64,000 bases of DNA from Pseudohongiella acticola (GCF_001758195.1 NZ_MASR01000001.1:1798001-1862000), one strand, 5' to 3'; shown: positions 35,595 to 45,987, counted from the stretch's first letter. Program-made: numbers and translations. The notes: generated by a model not told the origin, from the sequence alone.

Positions 35595-36926
35595 ATGGAT
35601 ACCCAGACGCTATTTCAGCAACATATCGACGCACTTCAGCAACGCTGGAGCGACGCCCTGCACAACACGCTGCCCGACTGTGACGCCATTCTTGTGCACA
35701 GCGGTGGCAGCCACAACTATTATGCCGATGATCACGCGCCGCCTTTCAAGGCCTGGGGACACTTTCTGCGCTGGCTGCCGCTGGACCGACCGGATCAGTT
35801 TGTGTTGTTCACGCCCGGCAACAAACCCCGCCTGCTGGCGTGGGTGCCGAGCGACTTCTGGCATGACCAGACGCTGAACACAGAAAGCTGGTGGGCGGAC
35901 AGTATCGATATCACCGTGATGGAAAACCTGTCTGAACTGGCGGCACAACTACCCCGTGGTCAGACCCTGGCGTTCCTGGGCGAAAATGCGGGCTTAGCGG
36001 CCGAACTGGGCATCGCCGCCGACCGCATCAATCCGGCCGCGCTGCTGTCATGGCTGGACTTCGACCGCGCCGTAAAAACCGATTACGAAATCAGTCGCCT
36101 GCGCGAGGCCAATGTGCACGCGCTGCGCGGTCATGCGGCTGCGGAACAGGCTTTCCGCGCCGGCGGCGACGAATACGACATCCACCAGGCTTACCTGGCC
36201 GCTTGCCGTGTGCTTGATCAGGAACTGCCGTACTCCAACATTATTGCGCTCAACGAAAAAGCGGCGATTCTGCATTATCAGAATAAACGCCGCTATGCCG
36301 ATCGCGCCAGCCAGCCAGAGAACCAGGTGCTGTTGATTGACGCCGGTTGCCGCGCCCACGGTTATTGTTCGGATATTACACGAACCTGGGCCGCTGCGGA
36401 TGCGCACCCGGTATTCCACGACCTGCTGCTTGGCATGCAGACCCTGCAGGAAGAACTGGTGCAACGCGTCAAACCAGGGACTTCCTTCGTCAGTCTGCAC
36501 CGGCAGGCGCATGTCGCCATCGCGCAGTTGCTGGTGGACAATGATATCTGCCACGGCAACGCCGAAACCCTGGTCGACAATGGCACCAGTACGGTCTTTT
36601 TCCCGCACGGTCTGGGGCATCTGCTTGGCCTGCAGGTTCATGATGTTGGCGGTCGGCTCGCCAGCCGCAAGGGTGACATCGCGGCACCACCTGAGGCATG
36701 GCCTGGACTGCGCAATACCCGTACGCTGGATGCCGGCGCTGTGGTGACGATTGAGCCAGGCCTGTATTTTATTCCGGCGTTGCTGGAGAAAGCACGTGGA
36801 TCGTCACTGGGCAAGTCAATCAATTGGACGTTGGCGGAAGAACTGATGCCGTTTGGCGGCATTCGTATTGAAGACAATGTGCTGGCCACCAGCGACGGTG
36901 CCGTCAACCTGACCCGCGGCGCCTGA
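35595..36926 (+). CDS. pepQ: Xaa-Pro dipeptidase
   Basis: Metallopeptidase of the pita-bread fold that cleaves dipeptides ending in proline. The 443-residue length equals that of E. coli PepQ. Metal ligands are visible in LLIDAGCRAHGYCSDITRTW near residue 245 (two Asp), in FFPHGLGHLLGLQVHD near 335 (His), and in VTIEPGLYF near 382 (Glu), with the final Glu in GGIRIEDNVL. The N-terminal HSGGSHNYYADDHAPPFK segment is typical. The start is ATG 35595. The stop is 14 bases from the convergent waaA stop. Confidence 0.95.
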   Translation: MDTQTLFQQHIDALQQRWSDALHNTLPDCDAILVHSGGSHNYYADDHAPPFKAWGHFLRWLPLDRPDQFVLFTPGNKPRLLAWVPSDFWHDQTLNTESWWADSIDITVMENLSELAAQLPRGQTLAFLGENAGLAAELGIAADRINPAALLSWLDFDRAVKTDYEISRLREANVHALRGHAAAEQAFRAGGDEYDIHQAYLAACRVLDQELPYSNIIALNEKAAILHYQNKRRYADRASQPENQVLLIDAGCRAHGYCSDITRTWAAADAHPVFHDLLLGMQTLQEELVQRVKPGTSFVSLHRQAHVAIAQLLVDNDICHGNAETLVDNGTSTVFFPHGLGHLLGLQVHDVGGRLASRKGDIAAPPEAWPGLRNTRTLDAGAVVTIEPGLYFIPALLEKARGSSLGKSINWTLAEELMPFGGIRIEDNVLATSDGAVNLTRGA

Positions 36927-36940
36927 TTCTCAGGAGCCGC

Positions 36941-38230
36941 TCATGCCATCGGCAGGTACTGTACCGTCAGATCATAAATGCGATCCAGGGCCCCTTTATT
37001 CGCGGCCACGCTGCGCTTGCCGTGCTCTCCCATGGCGCGACGAGCCGTGTCATCGCGCAACAGCCTGACCAACTCGCGGGCAAGTTCGTTTTCATCTGCC
37101 ACCGTGCGCAGCGCGCCCTCATCAGTCAGCTGTTCGCAGATGGTCTGAAAATTGAACTGGGATGGTCCGACCAGCACGGGCAACCCCAGAGCAGCCGGTT
37201 CAAGCACGTTCTGGCAACCCGTGTTGACCAGGCTGCCACCGACGAAGGCCAATTGTGCCAGCCCATAATAAACCAGCATTTCGCCCATGCTGTCACCGAG
37301 GAAGATATCGGTGAGCACATCAACAGCTTCCTCGCTGCTACGTCTGACCACACGCAAGGATTGTTTATGGCACAGCCGCTCCACCGGTACGAATCTTTCC
37401 GGGTGACGTGGCACCAGAATCAGAAGCGCATCAGGAATCTCACGCTTGACAAGCTTGAAGGCTGCCAACACCTTCTCTTCCTCGCCGTCTCGGGTACTGG
37501 CGGCAATCCAGACTGGCCTGTCGCCTTCTATTCGCTGTTTCATGACGGCGGTCTGAGTCACCAGATTGTCTGGCAGACTGACATCGAACTTCATGCTACC
37601 GGTAATATGCAATGCCTGCCCTGACACGCCGAGTCGCTGAAAGCGATCGGCATCTTTCTGTGCCTGCGCGGCAATGCAGTCGATTTTCTGCAACATGGGT
37701 TTACCCAGTGCGGAGAATTTCTGATAACCACGATAGGATTTTTCCGACAGGCGCGCATTGGCCACCATGATGCGGGCGCCGCTTTTCTTGCTGTAGTGCA
37801 CCAGGTTGGGCCAGAGTTCAGTTTCCACCAGCACCACCAGCGCCGGCCTGAAGGTTTTCAGGAAACGCTTTACCGCACCGGCATAATCATAAGGTGCGTA
37901 AACATGACAGACATCGTTGCCAAACAGTTCTTCGATTCGCTCCGAACCTGTCGGCGTCATGGTGGTGACCACAATGCCCCATTCCGGACGCTGCCGACGC
38001 AGACGGGTCACCAGCGGCGAGATTGCTACCGACTCGCCAACAGAGGCGGCGTGCACCCATATCCAGCGCGTTTCAGTGCGCTCAGCGCGTGCAACATCAA
38101 CAAACCCCAGTCGTTCGCCCCAGCGTTTGGCATACGCCGGTGCTGGCAATACCAGCGCACGCCACAGCAGGCGCAGCACAATAATGGGCAACAGCAAATA
38201 AAATGCGAAATTGTAGATTGTTCTGTTCAC
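36941..38230 (-). CDS. waaA: 3-deoxy-D-manno-octulosonic acid (Kdo) transferase
   Basis: Adds Kdo to lipid IVA at the inner membrane during lipopolysaccharide synthesis. The 429-residue protein starts with a membrane anchor (NRTIYNFAFYLLLPIIVLRLLWRALV). It continues with WIWVHAASVGESVAISPL near residue 55, the glutamate of VLVETELWPNLVHYSKKSG near 120, and the C-terminal Rossmann part with FVGGSLVNTGCQNVLEPAALGLPVLVGP. I choose GTG at 38230 because AAGGGA lies seven bases upstream; the ATG at 38251 has no such site. The related kinase gene kdkA is about 10 kb away. Confidence 0.95.
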   Translation of the reverse strand: MNRTIYNFAFYLLLPIIVLRLLWRALVLPAPAYAKRWGERLGFVDVARAERTETRWIWVHAASVGESVAISPLVTRLRRQRPEWGIVVTTMTPTGSERIEELFGNDVCHVYAPYDYAGAVKRFLKTFRPALVVLVETELWPNLVHYSKKSGARIMVANARLSEKSYRGYQKFSALGKPMLQKIDCIAAQAQKDADRFQRLGVSGQALHITGSMKFDVSLPDNLVTQTAVMKQRIEGDRPVWIAASTRDGEEEKVLAAFKLVKREIPDALLILVPRHPERFVPVERLCHKQSLRVVRRSSEEAVDVLTDIFLGDSMGEMLVYYGLAQLAFVGGSLVNTGCQNVLEPAALGLPVLVGPSQFNFQTICEQLTDEGALRTVADENELARELVRLLRDDTARRAMGEHGKRSVAANKGALDRIYDLTVQYLPMA

Positions 38231-38360
38231 GCGGATTCCCTTCAATGCCATGCGCAGTCATGCGCCAGCGTGCTACCATTGACGCCGTAAAACGAAGATG
38301 ATTGCAGGAATTGACATCCAGCGCAAATCCCCAACCCAAGGGGCAGACATTCAGGTGAGT

Positions 38361-39593
38361 ATGAGCACTGAACTCAAGGTACAGGTCGCCATCATCGGTG
38401 GCGGCGTCGCCGGCTTATGGTTGCTCAACCGGCTCAACCAGGCCGGTTATGACACCATTCTGCTGGAGAAAAACGCGCTGGGCGGCGGACAGACACTGGC
38501 CTCTCAGGGCATCATCCACGGCGGCCTGAAATATGCGCTGGATGGTAATCTCAGCCCCGCCAGCAGCGCCATTGCCGCCATGCCGGATCGATGGCGCGCG
38601 TGTCTGCAGGGAGACGGTGAGCTGGATCTGCAGGGCTGCAAGGTGTTGTCGTCACATTATTACATGTGGTCCAGCGGCAGCTTCCGTTCCCGCCTGAAGG
38701 CGTTTCTGGGCAGCAAGGCCTTGCGCGGGCGCATTGATGCACTGAAGCCAGTGCAGTATCCGGATTTTTTCCAGAACACGGGCCAACACAAGGTAGAGGG
38801 CACGGTGTATCAATTGACCGATTTTGTGGTTGATACCCCTTCATTGCTGGAGACACTGGCAGCGCCGTGGCGCGACCGCCTGTTCCAGTGCCGGGACCTG
38901 CAACTGACCCACAACGACAGTGGTACCGAACTGACACTGGACACCGGCGACGCCTATGTCACCCTGCAGGCAACGCGAGTCATTCTTTGTGCTGGCGAGG
39001 GTAACGAGGCGTTGTTAAATGGCTGGGAACATCCGCACACCGTCAACCCACCTGCCATGCAGCGCCGCCCATTGCACATGGTCACTGTTAAAGTGCCACA
39101 CCCGGCGCCACCCTACCTGCACTGCATTGGCGACAGCTTTGGCATGACACCCCGCCTGACACTGACCGCACACCCCTGCAAGGAAAGCAGCGACGCACAA
39201 TGGATCTGGTACCTGGGCGGTGAGCTGGCCGAATCCGGCATGAAGCGCGACGAACAGTCACAACAGGCGTTTGCCCGTCAGGAACTGCAAACCCTGTTCC
39301 CGTGGATTGATTTCAGCCAGGCAGTGTGGAGCAGTTTCTTAATCAATCGGGCAGAACCGCAAGTCAGCGACCAGCAGCGCCCAGACAATGCTTATGTCGA
39401 AGCCTGTGGGCCACTGCTGATCTGCTGGCCCACCAAACTGACGTTGTGCCCAAACCTGGGAGACTCGGTAATCGACATGCTGGATGCACAGTCCCTGATT
39501 GGCCATGACGATTCCCGGAACACGCTTCAAACACTCAGTGAATTGTTGCCCACTCCCGACGTGGCGCCATCACCCTGGGAGGCGCTGCGCTGA
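38361..39593 (+). CDS. FAD-dependent oxidoreductase
   Basis: A 410-residue flavoprotein of the DAO/glycerol-3-phosphate dehydrogenase-like type. The FAD-binding motif VAIIGGGVAGLWLLNRL begins near residue 9 and is followed by LLEKNALGGGQTLASQGIIHGGLKYA, a region that contacts flavin in this family. The substrate is not evident. The ATG at 38361 is preceded by AGGTGAG. The stop and the start of the aldo/keto reductase gene share one base (TGATG), so the two enzymes are coupled and may act in sequence on one metabolite. Confidence 0.87.
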   Translation: MSTELKVQVAIIGGGVAGLWLLNRLNQAGYDTILLEKNALGGGQTLASQGIIHGGLKYALDGNLSPASSAIAAMPDRWRACLQGDGELDLQGCKVLSSHYYMWSSGSFRSRLKAFLGSKALRGRIDALKPVQYPDFFQNTGQHKVEGTVYQLTDFVVDTPSLLETLAAPWRDRLFQCRDLQLTHNDSGTELTLDTGDAYVTLQATRVILCAGEGNEALLNGWEHPHTVNPPAMQRRPLHMVTVKVPHPAPPYLHCIGDSFGMTPRLTLTAHPCKESSDAQWIWYLGGELAESGMKRDEQSQQAFARQELQTLFPWIDFSQAVWSSFLINRAEPQVSDQQRPDNAYVEACGPLLICWPTKLTLCPNLGDSVIDMLDAQSLIGHDDSRNTLQTLSELLPTPDVAPSPWEALR

Positions 39594-40399
39594 TGTCGAC
39601 ACTGCCGTACCGCACGCTGGGCTGCACCGGCATCGACGTATCGTGCCTGGGACTGGGCACCGTTAAAATCGGGCGCAGCGAAGGCGTCAAGTATCCCGAT
39701 AAATTTGTCATTCCCGATGACGCCGCGGTTCGCGCCTTACTGCAGCAGGCACATGAACTTGGCATCAATCTGATTGACACTGCACCGGCCTATGGCAACA
39801 GTGAAGAACGCCTGGGCAAGCTCATGCAGCGACGCCAGGACTGGGTCATCTGCAGTAAAACCGGGGAAGAGTTTGTTGATGGAAGATCGGTTTTTGATTT
39901 CAGCGCAAAACACACGCGCCACAGCATTGAACGCAGCCTGAAACGCCTGGGCACCGACTATCTGGATCTGGTACTGGTGCATTCCGACGGCAACGACAGA
40001 CAGATCATTGAACAAAGCGACTGCTTTGAAACATTGTCACGCTGTCGGGAACAGGGCCTTATTCGGGCATTCGGACTGTCAGGAAAGACAGTTGCAGGTG
40101 GCCTGCTGGCTGCGCCACTGTGTGATGCCGTGATGGTCAGTTACAACCCCGATCATACCGCCGAAACCGAAGTCATTGATCAGGCCAGCACACTGAACAA
40201 AGGTGTCCTGATCAAAAAGGCTTTCGCCAGCGGGCACGCACTGGCCGGGTCGCATCAGGGCGCCGACGCCGTTGACACCAATATGCGGTTTATCTTCGGT
40301 CGACCCGGTGTCACCGCTATTATCGCCGGCACCATCAATCCAGCCCACCTGCAACACAATGTGGCGACCGCTTCGCGAGTGCTGGCGGACCTGTCGTAG
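39593..40399 (+). CDS. Aldo/keto reductase family protein
   Basis: A 268-residue NAD(P)H-dependent oxidoreductase-like protein with a TIM-barrel pattern. It has LGLGTVKIGR near residue 20, the catalytic Asp and Tyr in LIDTAPAYGNSEERLG near 60, the lysine in VICSKTGEEF near 88, and the histidine in DYLDLVLVHSDG near 130. It is somewhat shorter than typical members. The C-terminal nucleotide site is seen as GVTAIIAGTINPAHLQHN. It is translationally coupled to the upstream FAD oxidoreductase and ends four bases from the convergent membrane protein gene. The substrate is unknown. Confidence 0.88.
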   Translation: MSTLPYRTLGCTGIDVSCLGLGTVKIGRSEGVKYPDKFVIPDDAAVRALLQQAHELGINLIDTAPAYGNSEERLGKLMQRRQDWVICSKTGEEFVDGRSVFDFSAKHTRHSIERSLKRLGTDYLDLVLVHSDGNDRQIIEQSDCFETLSRCREQGLIRAFGLSGKTVAGGLLAAPLCDAVMVSYNPDHTAETEVIDQASTLNKGVLIKKAFASGHALAGSHQGADAVDTNMRFIFGRPGVTAIIAGTINPAHLQHNVATASRVLADLS

Positions 40400-40403
40400 A
40401 GTG

Positions 40404-42329
40404 TCAGGGCGACGGCGGCCGCTGCGGAAATGCATCACGATTGATGTTAAAGCGCCGCTGCTGAATCATTTCCAGATCGGCAAACACCTGCCGCGCCATG
40501 CTGGCATAGGCATCCTTTAGTGCTGTTTTCATCGCCGCCTCGTCGCTGGCAAGCACAGCCATCATGTCCGCGCGCATCTGTTCACGATTCAGCGATTCGT
40601 CGACTTCGTTGATCAACAGATCAGTACCGATCCAGGTAGCTGCCGCCAACGCCGGTGCACACAGAATGACCAGTGGACCGCACAAGGCACCGGCGCCTCC
40701 CGCTGCAGCACTGCTCGCCACCCTGCCGCTGAGCCGGGCAAAGCCACCGGAAATCACCCGTTTGGTCGCGCTGCGACTGATCACCCGAGAACCCATTCGC
40801 ATGCTGGCCCGCGCGGCCAGAATTCCTGCCCCGGAGCCCGCCCCCACCATGGATTTACTCAGGTGTTCCTCAAGTGCCAACGTCGGTGGTGGCAGCGTAA
40901 TGCAGTCAGCACTCGCCAGCAATTGCGCCATCAGTGAGTCCTGTGCCTGAGCGACCTGTTGTATCCGGTCATTAAAGTTTTGTGTCAGTGACTCATCTAC
41001 ATCTGCAATACCTTCTGCAACGACGCTGCCGACAAAGCTGTCGATCTGGCCACCTATGTAATCGGTGAATGTGGTTTCGGTCACGGCAGAACGCCCCATA
41101 AAGGCCAACTGGGTATATTGGCCTCTCAAGCTGAAATTCCAGTCCAGAAACTTCTCAACGCCTGCTGCCGCTGGCGCAAACGCCTGTTCAACACGCCTGT
41201 CGATTTCGCTATTGACCTGAGTAAGCATGGCCTGTTGTTGCGCGGTTAAAGCCTGTTGGGCGCGGTTCGCCAACGCCTGCCGCTGCTGTTGCTGCTGCCC
41301 TGCGCTGACATTGACACACGGATTCAATGGACCGGTGGTTATCGGTGCATTGGCGGCGGAATCGGGCATGGCGTTCGGGGCAAAATAGGACCCGATGTTG
41401 AGTTGCGTCATCGCCAGGTAGAACAGTAACAGCACAATCATTGTAATACTGAAATAACGACTGAAGGGCGAGGCGCCTAATGCCGTAGAATCCAGCGCGA
41501 CCGAACCGGCCATTTGCCTGCCGGCAACCAGCGTGGTTAAACCCAGCAGTATCACCCAGATTGCGCCCAGTTTCACTGCGTTCACCAGCAAAAAGACCAA
41601 CCACACGCCCAGCTTCACAGGAGTCAATAATGCATTGTTATCCGAAGCAATCTGCATCAGGTGCCACATGCCATCATTTATCGCTGCATTCACACCCAGC
41701 AGCACACCAACGGGCGCCAGAGCTGCCTGCCCGACCTGCTGTTGATAGCCAGACTGCAGCACCGAGATCAGATCAAGGTGTCGAGTGTCGGGCACGTCGG
41801 CGACATAGAATTGCAGCCCGGCCAGAATCAGAGCACTCACCGTCAGTGTGCATCGATGGCTGAACCTGAGTAGCACGGGCAAACGATACTGTGGTGCCAG
41901 TTCGCTGGCAAAGAGCCGGAAACAAAGCCGGTAGAAAATCAGAAACAGGGGCAGACTGCCAACAATGACCCACCACTCCAGGTCTGTCAGTTCGCTGCTC
42001 ATGATTAACGCGATGATGGCACTGACCAGTGCAAGGCATACCCATAACGCGCGCAGCAGCAGACTGTCCCAGAACATGCGCCGTAGTCGGCCGCCCTCAC
42101 TGGTAACATGGCTGAGAAAGGCGTGGCGGCGCATCAGATTGATCTGCGACAGATACTGGAACGCCAGCCATGAGAACACCAGCACCACGACCAGCAGACC
42201 CGACACATTCATCGCCGCCAACGGGTAATGACGGATCACGCCCAATATCAATAATGCACCGGCCAGGGTGTAAAGGCCGGTTCTCATGACCCAGCTTTGT
42301 GTACTCTTTATACTTCGCGTTCCTGACAT
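40404..42329 (-). CDS. Large membrane protein of unknown function
   Basis: I do not recognise a family. The 641-residue protein has an N-terminal membrane half with about seven or eight hydrophobic helices between residues ~15 and 310. Next comes a proline/asparagine linker, then a glutamine-rich helical region at ~340-400 that looks like a coiled coil (QQQQQRQALANRAQQALTAQ). A soluble helical part at ~400-490 has a cysteine in ADCITLPPP. A glycine/alanine-rich hydrophobic segment lies at ~500-580, and a charged helical tail ends the protein. Its plan recalls membrane proteins that span the envelope or form oligomers. It is a single gene, with no partner on the same strand nearby. Confidence 0.8.
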   Translation of the reverse strand: MSGTRSIKSTQSWVMRTGLYTLAGALLILGVIRHYPLAAMNVSGLLVVVLVFSWLAFQYLSQINLMRRHAFLSHVTSEGGRLRRMFWDSLLLRALWVCLALVSAIIALIMSSELTDLEWWVIVGSLPLFLIFYRLCFRLFASELAPQYRLPVLLRFSHRCTLTVSALILAGLQFYVADVPDTRHLDLISVLQSGYQQQVGQAALAPVGVLLGVNAAINDGMWHLMQIASDNNALLTPVKLGVWLVFLLVNAVKLGAIWVILLGLTTLVAGRQMAGSVALDSTALGASPFSRYFSITMIVLLLFYLAMTQLNIGSYFAPNAMPDSAANAPITTGPLNPCVNVSAGQQQQQRQALANRAQQALTAQQQAMLTQVNSEIDRRVEQAFAPAAAGVEKFLDWNFSLRGQYTQLAFMGRSAVTETTFTDYIGGQIDSFVGSVVAEGIADVDESLTQNFNDRIQQVAQAQDSLMAQLLASADCITLPPPTLALEEHLSKSMVGAGSGAGILAARASMRMGSRVISRSATKRVISGGFARLSGRVASSAAAGGAGALCGPLVILCAPALAAATWIGTDLLINEVDESLNREQMRADMMAVLASDEAAMKTALKDAYASMARQVFADLEMIQQRRFNINRDAFPQRPPSP

Positions 42330-42390
42330 ACCGCCTCCAGCGACGGCTACCTGAAGAATCCTGCGTCAGTCAGCGCCGTGCCAGCAGATG

Positions 42391-44277
42391 CTAAGGCGTC
42401 AATGCGCAGATATCGCATACCATCAAGGTACGAAGGCGTTGCGCAGGATAGTTGCCCGGCAGCACCAGATCCATCATGGCCTGCCAGCGGCGCACTTCAT
42501 GTGCCGGCAAACCGGCCAGCACCCTCGACATGTCCAGAGACTGGCCCGCAACAACAGCCGGGACATTGCCAATCAGGGCGCCAGCCCACTGACTCAACAC
42601 CTGCGCGCCACCCATGCTGTCCATCATCTGTATCAGCATCTGCTCGCCAAAACTTAATGGCCGTTCCATATAAACGTTCTGCCAGGTTTGCAGACCGGCC
42701 AGATCAGCGGCCGAGGCAATAGCCTGTTCAAGATCACCCAGTTCGTCTACCAGGCCCAGCTCCAGCGCCTGCGCACCGGTCCACACCCGTCCTTGCGCCA
42801 GTGCATCGACCTCGGCCAGTGGGATATCGCGACCATCGGAGACCAGCTGAATGAAGCGCTGGTAAGCGTCGTCAATCGTGCTTTGATAGATAGTGCTGAC
42901 CACGTCATCCATACCGGTTAATGGATCACCCACACGAGAAAGTTCCGTAGTGCTGACACCGTCGACACCAATGCCCAGGCTGTCCAGGGCTTCTTCGAAT
43001 GTCGGGATCATGCCAATCACGCCAATGGAGCCTGTGATTGTTGTCGAGGACGCCAGTATCCGGTCTGCTGTTGCCGCAATCCAATATCCACCCGAGGCTG
43101 CGGTGCTGCCCATGGATACCACCACCGGGCGACCGGACTGCTGAAACTGGGTCAGGGCGACCCGGATTTCTTCCGACGCCAGCGCGGCACCGCCGGGTGA
43201 ATCAATGCGCAGCACCAGCGCTTTGACGGCACCGTCCTGCTGCGCCATCCGCACCAGTTCGGATACGGTGTCAGCACCGATCACACCCTGGGGCTGATCA
43301 CCGGGCACAATCGTGCCTTGTGCCACAATCACCGCGACCTGGTCATTCATTGGCGGCATCAGCCGGTCAGTGGCATTGAGGTAGTCTTCAAAATGGATTT
43401 GCCGGAAGCTGCCATTGTCAGTACCCACGCTGGCAGCTACCTGTCGCCGGAAACTGTCGACACCGGCAATATTGTCAACCAGACCCTGTTCAAAGGCGAC
43501 CCGGGACATATCACCGCCGGCGGCTGTCAGGAGCTCGGGGAACCGGTTGGCGTATTCCTGCAACTCGCCCGGACTGCGCTCGCGGTTGGGCGCGACGCGT
43601 GTCAGAAAACCGGACCACAGTTCACCGAGCAGATTCTGTGCATCGGCGCGTGCTTCATCAGACATATCCATGCGTGTAAAAGGCTCGGCGGCAGACTTGA
43701 ACTCACCCACCCGAAACACGTGAACATTGATGTTGAGCTTGTCCAGTAGGTCGCGAACGAACAATTGATTGCCACCGTAACCGGTGATCATGACGCTGCC
43801 CATCGGGTGCAGGGTAATGGTGTCAGCATACGAAGCCAGCGCGTATTGGCCCTGCGAAAAGTAATCGCCATAGGCATAGATCAGTTTGCCGCTGGCTTTG
43901 AAGTCCGCCAGTGCGTCGCCCAGAATCTCGATATGCGCCGGGCTGACGCCGAGCAGATTCTCCAGATCCATGACCAGTGCCGTGATGCGCTCATCGGTTC
44001 TGGCCCGTGTCAGGGAATCCACCAGATCCTGTAGCACAGAGTTTTGCGGCAACGCAGGGCCCACCAGCAGATCGGCCGGATTGACCCGGCTGCGCTGCTC
44101 GGTAATGGTGCCCGATGGTGCCCACACCAGTGCCGATTGCTCCGGCACTGTCAGCGGCTCCGGACCGGAAAAGATAAGAAATAAAACAACGCCGACAATC
44201 AGCAGAAAAATCAGACGGCCCAGCACCACGCGCACAGCATCAATCATTCGTCCCAGAAATGACAAAAGTTTTTTCAT
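42391..44277 (-). CDS. sppA: Signal peptide peptidase SppA, 67-kDa type
   Basis: Inner-membrane serine protease that degrades cleaved signal peptides. The 628-residue protein is the long, two-repeat form with a membrane anchor at residues ~18-40. The catalytic lysine is in VGEFKSAAEPF near residue 195, in the N-terminal repeat. The nucleophilic serine is in STAASGGYWIAATAD near residue 395, in the C-terminal repeat. LRIDSPGGAALASEEI precedes it. I choose the ATG at 44277 because MKKLLSFLGRM leads straight into the anchor. It is alone on its strand, and divergent from wrbA. Confidence 0.94.
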   Translation of the reverse strand: MKKLLSFLGRMIDAVRVVLGRLIFLLIVGVVLFLIFSGPEPLTVPEQSALVWAPSGTITEQRSRVNPADLLVGPALPQNSVLQDLVDSLTRARTDERITALVMDLENLLGVSPAHIEILGDALADFKASGKLIYAYGDYFSQGQYALASYADTITLHPMGSVMITGYGGNQLFVRDLLDKLNINVHVFRVGEFKSAAEPFTRMDMSDEARADAQNLLGELWSGFLTRVAPNRERSPGELQEYANRFPELLTAAGGDMSRVAFEQGLVDNIAGVDSFRRQVAASVGTDNGSFRQIHFEDYLNATDRLMPPMNDQVAVIVAQGTIVPGDQPQGVIGADTVSELVRMAQQDGAVKALVLRIDSPGGAALASEEIRVALTQFQQSGRPVVVSMGSTAASGGYWIAATADRILASSTTITGSIGVIGMIPTFEEALDSLGIGVDGVSTTELSRVGDPLTGMDDVVSTIYQSTIDDAYQRFIQLVSDGRDIPLAEVDALAQGRVWTGAQALELGLVDELGDLEQAIASAADLAGLQTWQNVYMERPLSFGEQMLIQMMDSMGGAQVLSQWAGALIGNVPAVVAGQSLDMSRVLAGLPAHEVRRWQAMMDLVLPGNYPAQRLRTLMVCDICALTP

Positions 44278-44415
44278 ACCTGCTTTATCTCCCAGTATCC
44301 GTGGTGTTGCATCCATTCATCGGAATTGTCGATACGTATGCGCCATTAATTGCGCCATTCATCGGATGTTTTTCCATTAATCTATGTTCATTCATTCTAG
44401 CAGGAGGAATCATCC

Positions 44416-45015
44416 ATGACTCGAGTACTAGTGCTATACCATTCCATGTACGGCCATATTGAAACCATGGCAAAGGCGGTTGCTGAAGGCGCTGCCCGCG
44501 TCGAAGGCGCCGAGGTTACCATCAAACGTGTGCCGGAAACCATGCCAGCAGAGGCCTTCAAGGCCGCCGGTGGCAAGACCGAACAGGCCGCAGACATCGC
44601 CAGCCCGGCCGAGTTGGCCGAATATGATGCCATTATCTTTGGCGTGCCAACCCGCTTTGGCAATATGTCCGGCCAGATGCGCAACTTTCTCGACCAGACT
44701 GGCGGTCTTTGGGCCAAGGGCGCGCTCGCGGGCAAAGTCGCCAGCGTATTTGCATCCACCGGTACCGGCGGTGGTCAGGAAATGACCATCACCTCAACCT
44801 GGACCACGCTGGCGCATCACGGCATGGTTATTGTGCCGCTGGGCTATACCGCACCGGAGCTGTTTGACATTTCGCAGGTCAGTGGCGGTACGCCTTACGG
44901 CGCAACCACGATCGCCGGAGGTGACGGTTCACGTCAGCCGGACCCGCGCGAACTGGCCATCGCTCGTCATCAGGGCGAACACGCTACCCGCATTGCCGCG
45001 AAATTGTCGGTGTAA
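44416..45015 (+). CDS. wrbA: NAD(P)H:quinone oxidoreductase WrbA
   Basis: FMN-dependent quinone reductase that makes two-electron reductions, limiting redox cycling. The 199-residue flavodoxin-like protein has the FMN phosphate loop [14 protein letters not shown] at residues ~5-18, the [22 protein letters not shown] segment near 78, and [11 protein letters not shown] near 115. The spacing and C-terminal [14 protein letters not shown] are those of WrbA. A strong AGGAGGA lies six bases before the ATG. It stands alone, with 27 bases to the convergent tal stop. Confidence 0.96.
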   Translation: MTRVLVLYHSMYGHIETMAKAVAEGAARVEGAEVTIKRVPETMPAEAFKAAGGKTEQAADIASPAELAEYDAIIFGVPTRFGNMSGQMRNFLDQTGGLWAKGALAGKVASVFASTGTGGGQEMTITSTWTTLAHHGMVIVPLGYTAPELFDISQVSGGTPYGATTIAGGDGSRQPDPRELAIARHQGEHATRIAAKLSV

Positions 45016-45042
45016 GCTTTCTGCGGTGGTTGCTGCAAGCGC

Positions 45043-45987
45043 TCAGCGCACGTCCAGCACCCGCCGCAACGCCAGATAGTCAGCGTGGAATTTACGGATG
45101 CCTTCGGCCAGCTTCTCGGTGGCCATGGCATCTTCGTTCATCTGCCAGCGGAAATTGGCTTCCGGCAGGCTCAAGCGTGTTTCCTCGCTCACCTGCGTCG
45201 GGTCCAGTGCCCGTGGCAATTCACCGGTGTCGGCAGCGAGCTGCTCCAGCAGCGCGGGTGAGATGGTCAAACGGTCACACCCGGCCAGAGCTTCAATTTC
45301 ACCGGTATTACGAAAACTCGCTCCCATCACGATAGTGCCGTAACCATGCGTTTTGTAATAACGATAAATACGCTGCACCGATAACACACCGGGATCATCG
45401 GCAGCCGTGTAGTCGTTGCCAGTGCTGGCCTTGTACCAGTCCAGAATGCGACCGACAAAGGGTGAAATCAGGTAAGCACCGGCCTCGGCACAGGCAATGG
45501 CCTGATTAAAGCTGAACAACAAGGTCAGATTACACTTGATGCCCTCCTTTTCCAGCCGGCGCGCGGCCTGAATGCCTTCCCAGGTGGAGGCAATCTTGAT
45601 CAGTATCCGCGATGTGTCGACACCGGCCTGGGTATACAGCTCCAGCAGGCGATTGGCCTTGCGGATAGTGCCTTCAGTGTCAAACGACAGGCCGGCATCA
45701 ACTTCCGTGGACACGTAACCAGGCACCGTCGCGGCAATACGCTGGCCAAAGTTCACCGCCAGCTTGTCGATGGCGGCATCGGTGCGTGACTCGGTGGAGC
45801 TGCCCATGCGTTGCCCGAACGCAATGGCGTCCTCGACCAGTTCGGCATACTGCGCCTGTTTCGCAGCGTTCAGCAGCAGTGACGGATTGGTGGTTGCATC
45901 CTGCGGCGTGAAGCGTCTGATTGCCTCGAAATCGCCCGTATCGGCCACCACCGTGGTCATTTGCTTAAGGGCGTCCAGTTTGTTCAT
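45043..45987 (-). CDS. tal: Transaldolase
   Basis: Transfers a dihydroxyacetone unit between sugar phosphates in the non-oxidative pentose phosphate pathway. The 314-residue length matches the TalA/TalB class. The catalytic Schiff-base lysine is in [13 protein letters not shown] near residue 130. The N-terminal DGDFEAI-like [23 protein letters not shown] signature holds the catalytic Asp near residue 18. The segment [29 protein letters not shown] follows. AGGATAT precedes the ATG at 45987. It is convergent with wrbA and divergent from a secreted hydrolase gene. Confidence 0.97.
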   Translation of the reverse strand: MNKLDALKQMTTVVADTGDFEAIRRFTPQDATTNPSLLLNAAKQAQYAELVEDAIAFGQRMGSSTESRTDAAIDKLAVNFGQRIAATVPGYVSTEVDAGLSFDTEGTIRKANRLLELYTQAGVDTSRILIKIASTWEGIQAARRLEKEGIKCNLTLLFSFNQAIACAEAGAYLISPFVGRILDWYKASTGNDYTAADDPGVLSVQRIYRYYKTHGYGTIVMGASFRNTGEIEALAGCDRLTISPALLEQLAADTGELPRALDPTQVSEETRLSLPEANFRWQMNEDAMATEKLAEGIRKFHADYLALRRVLDVR

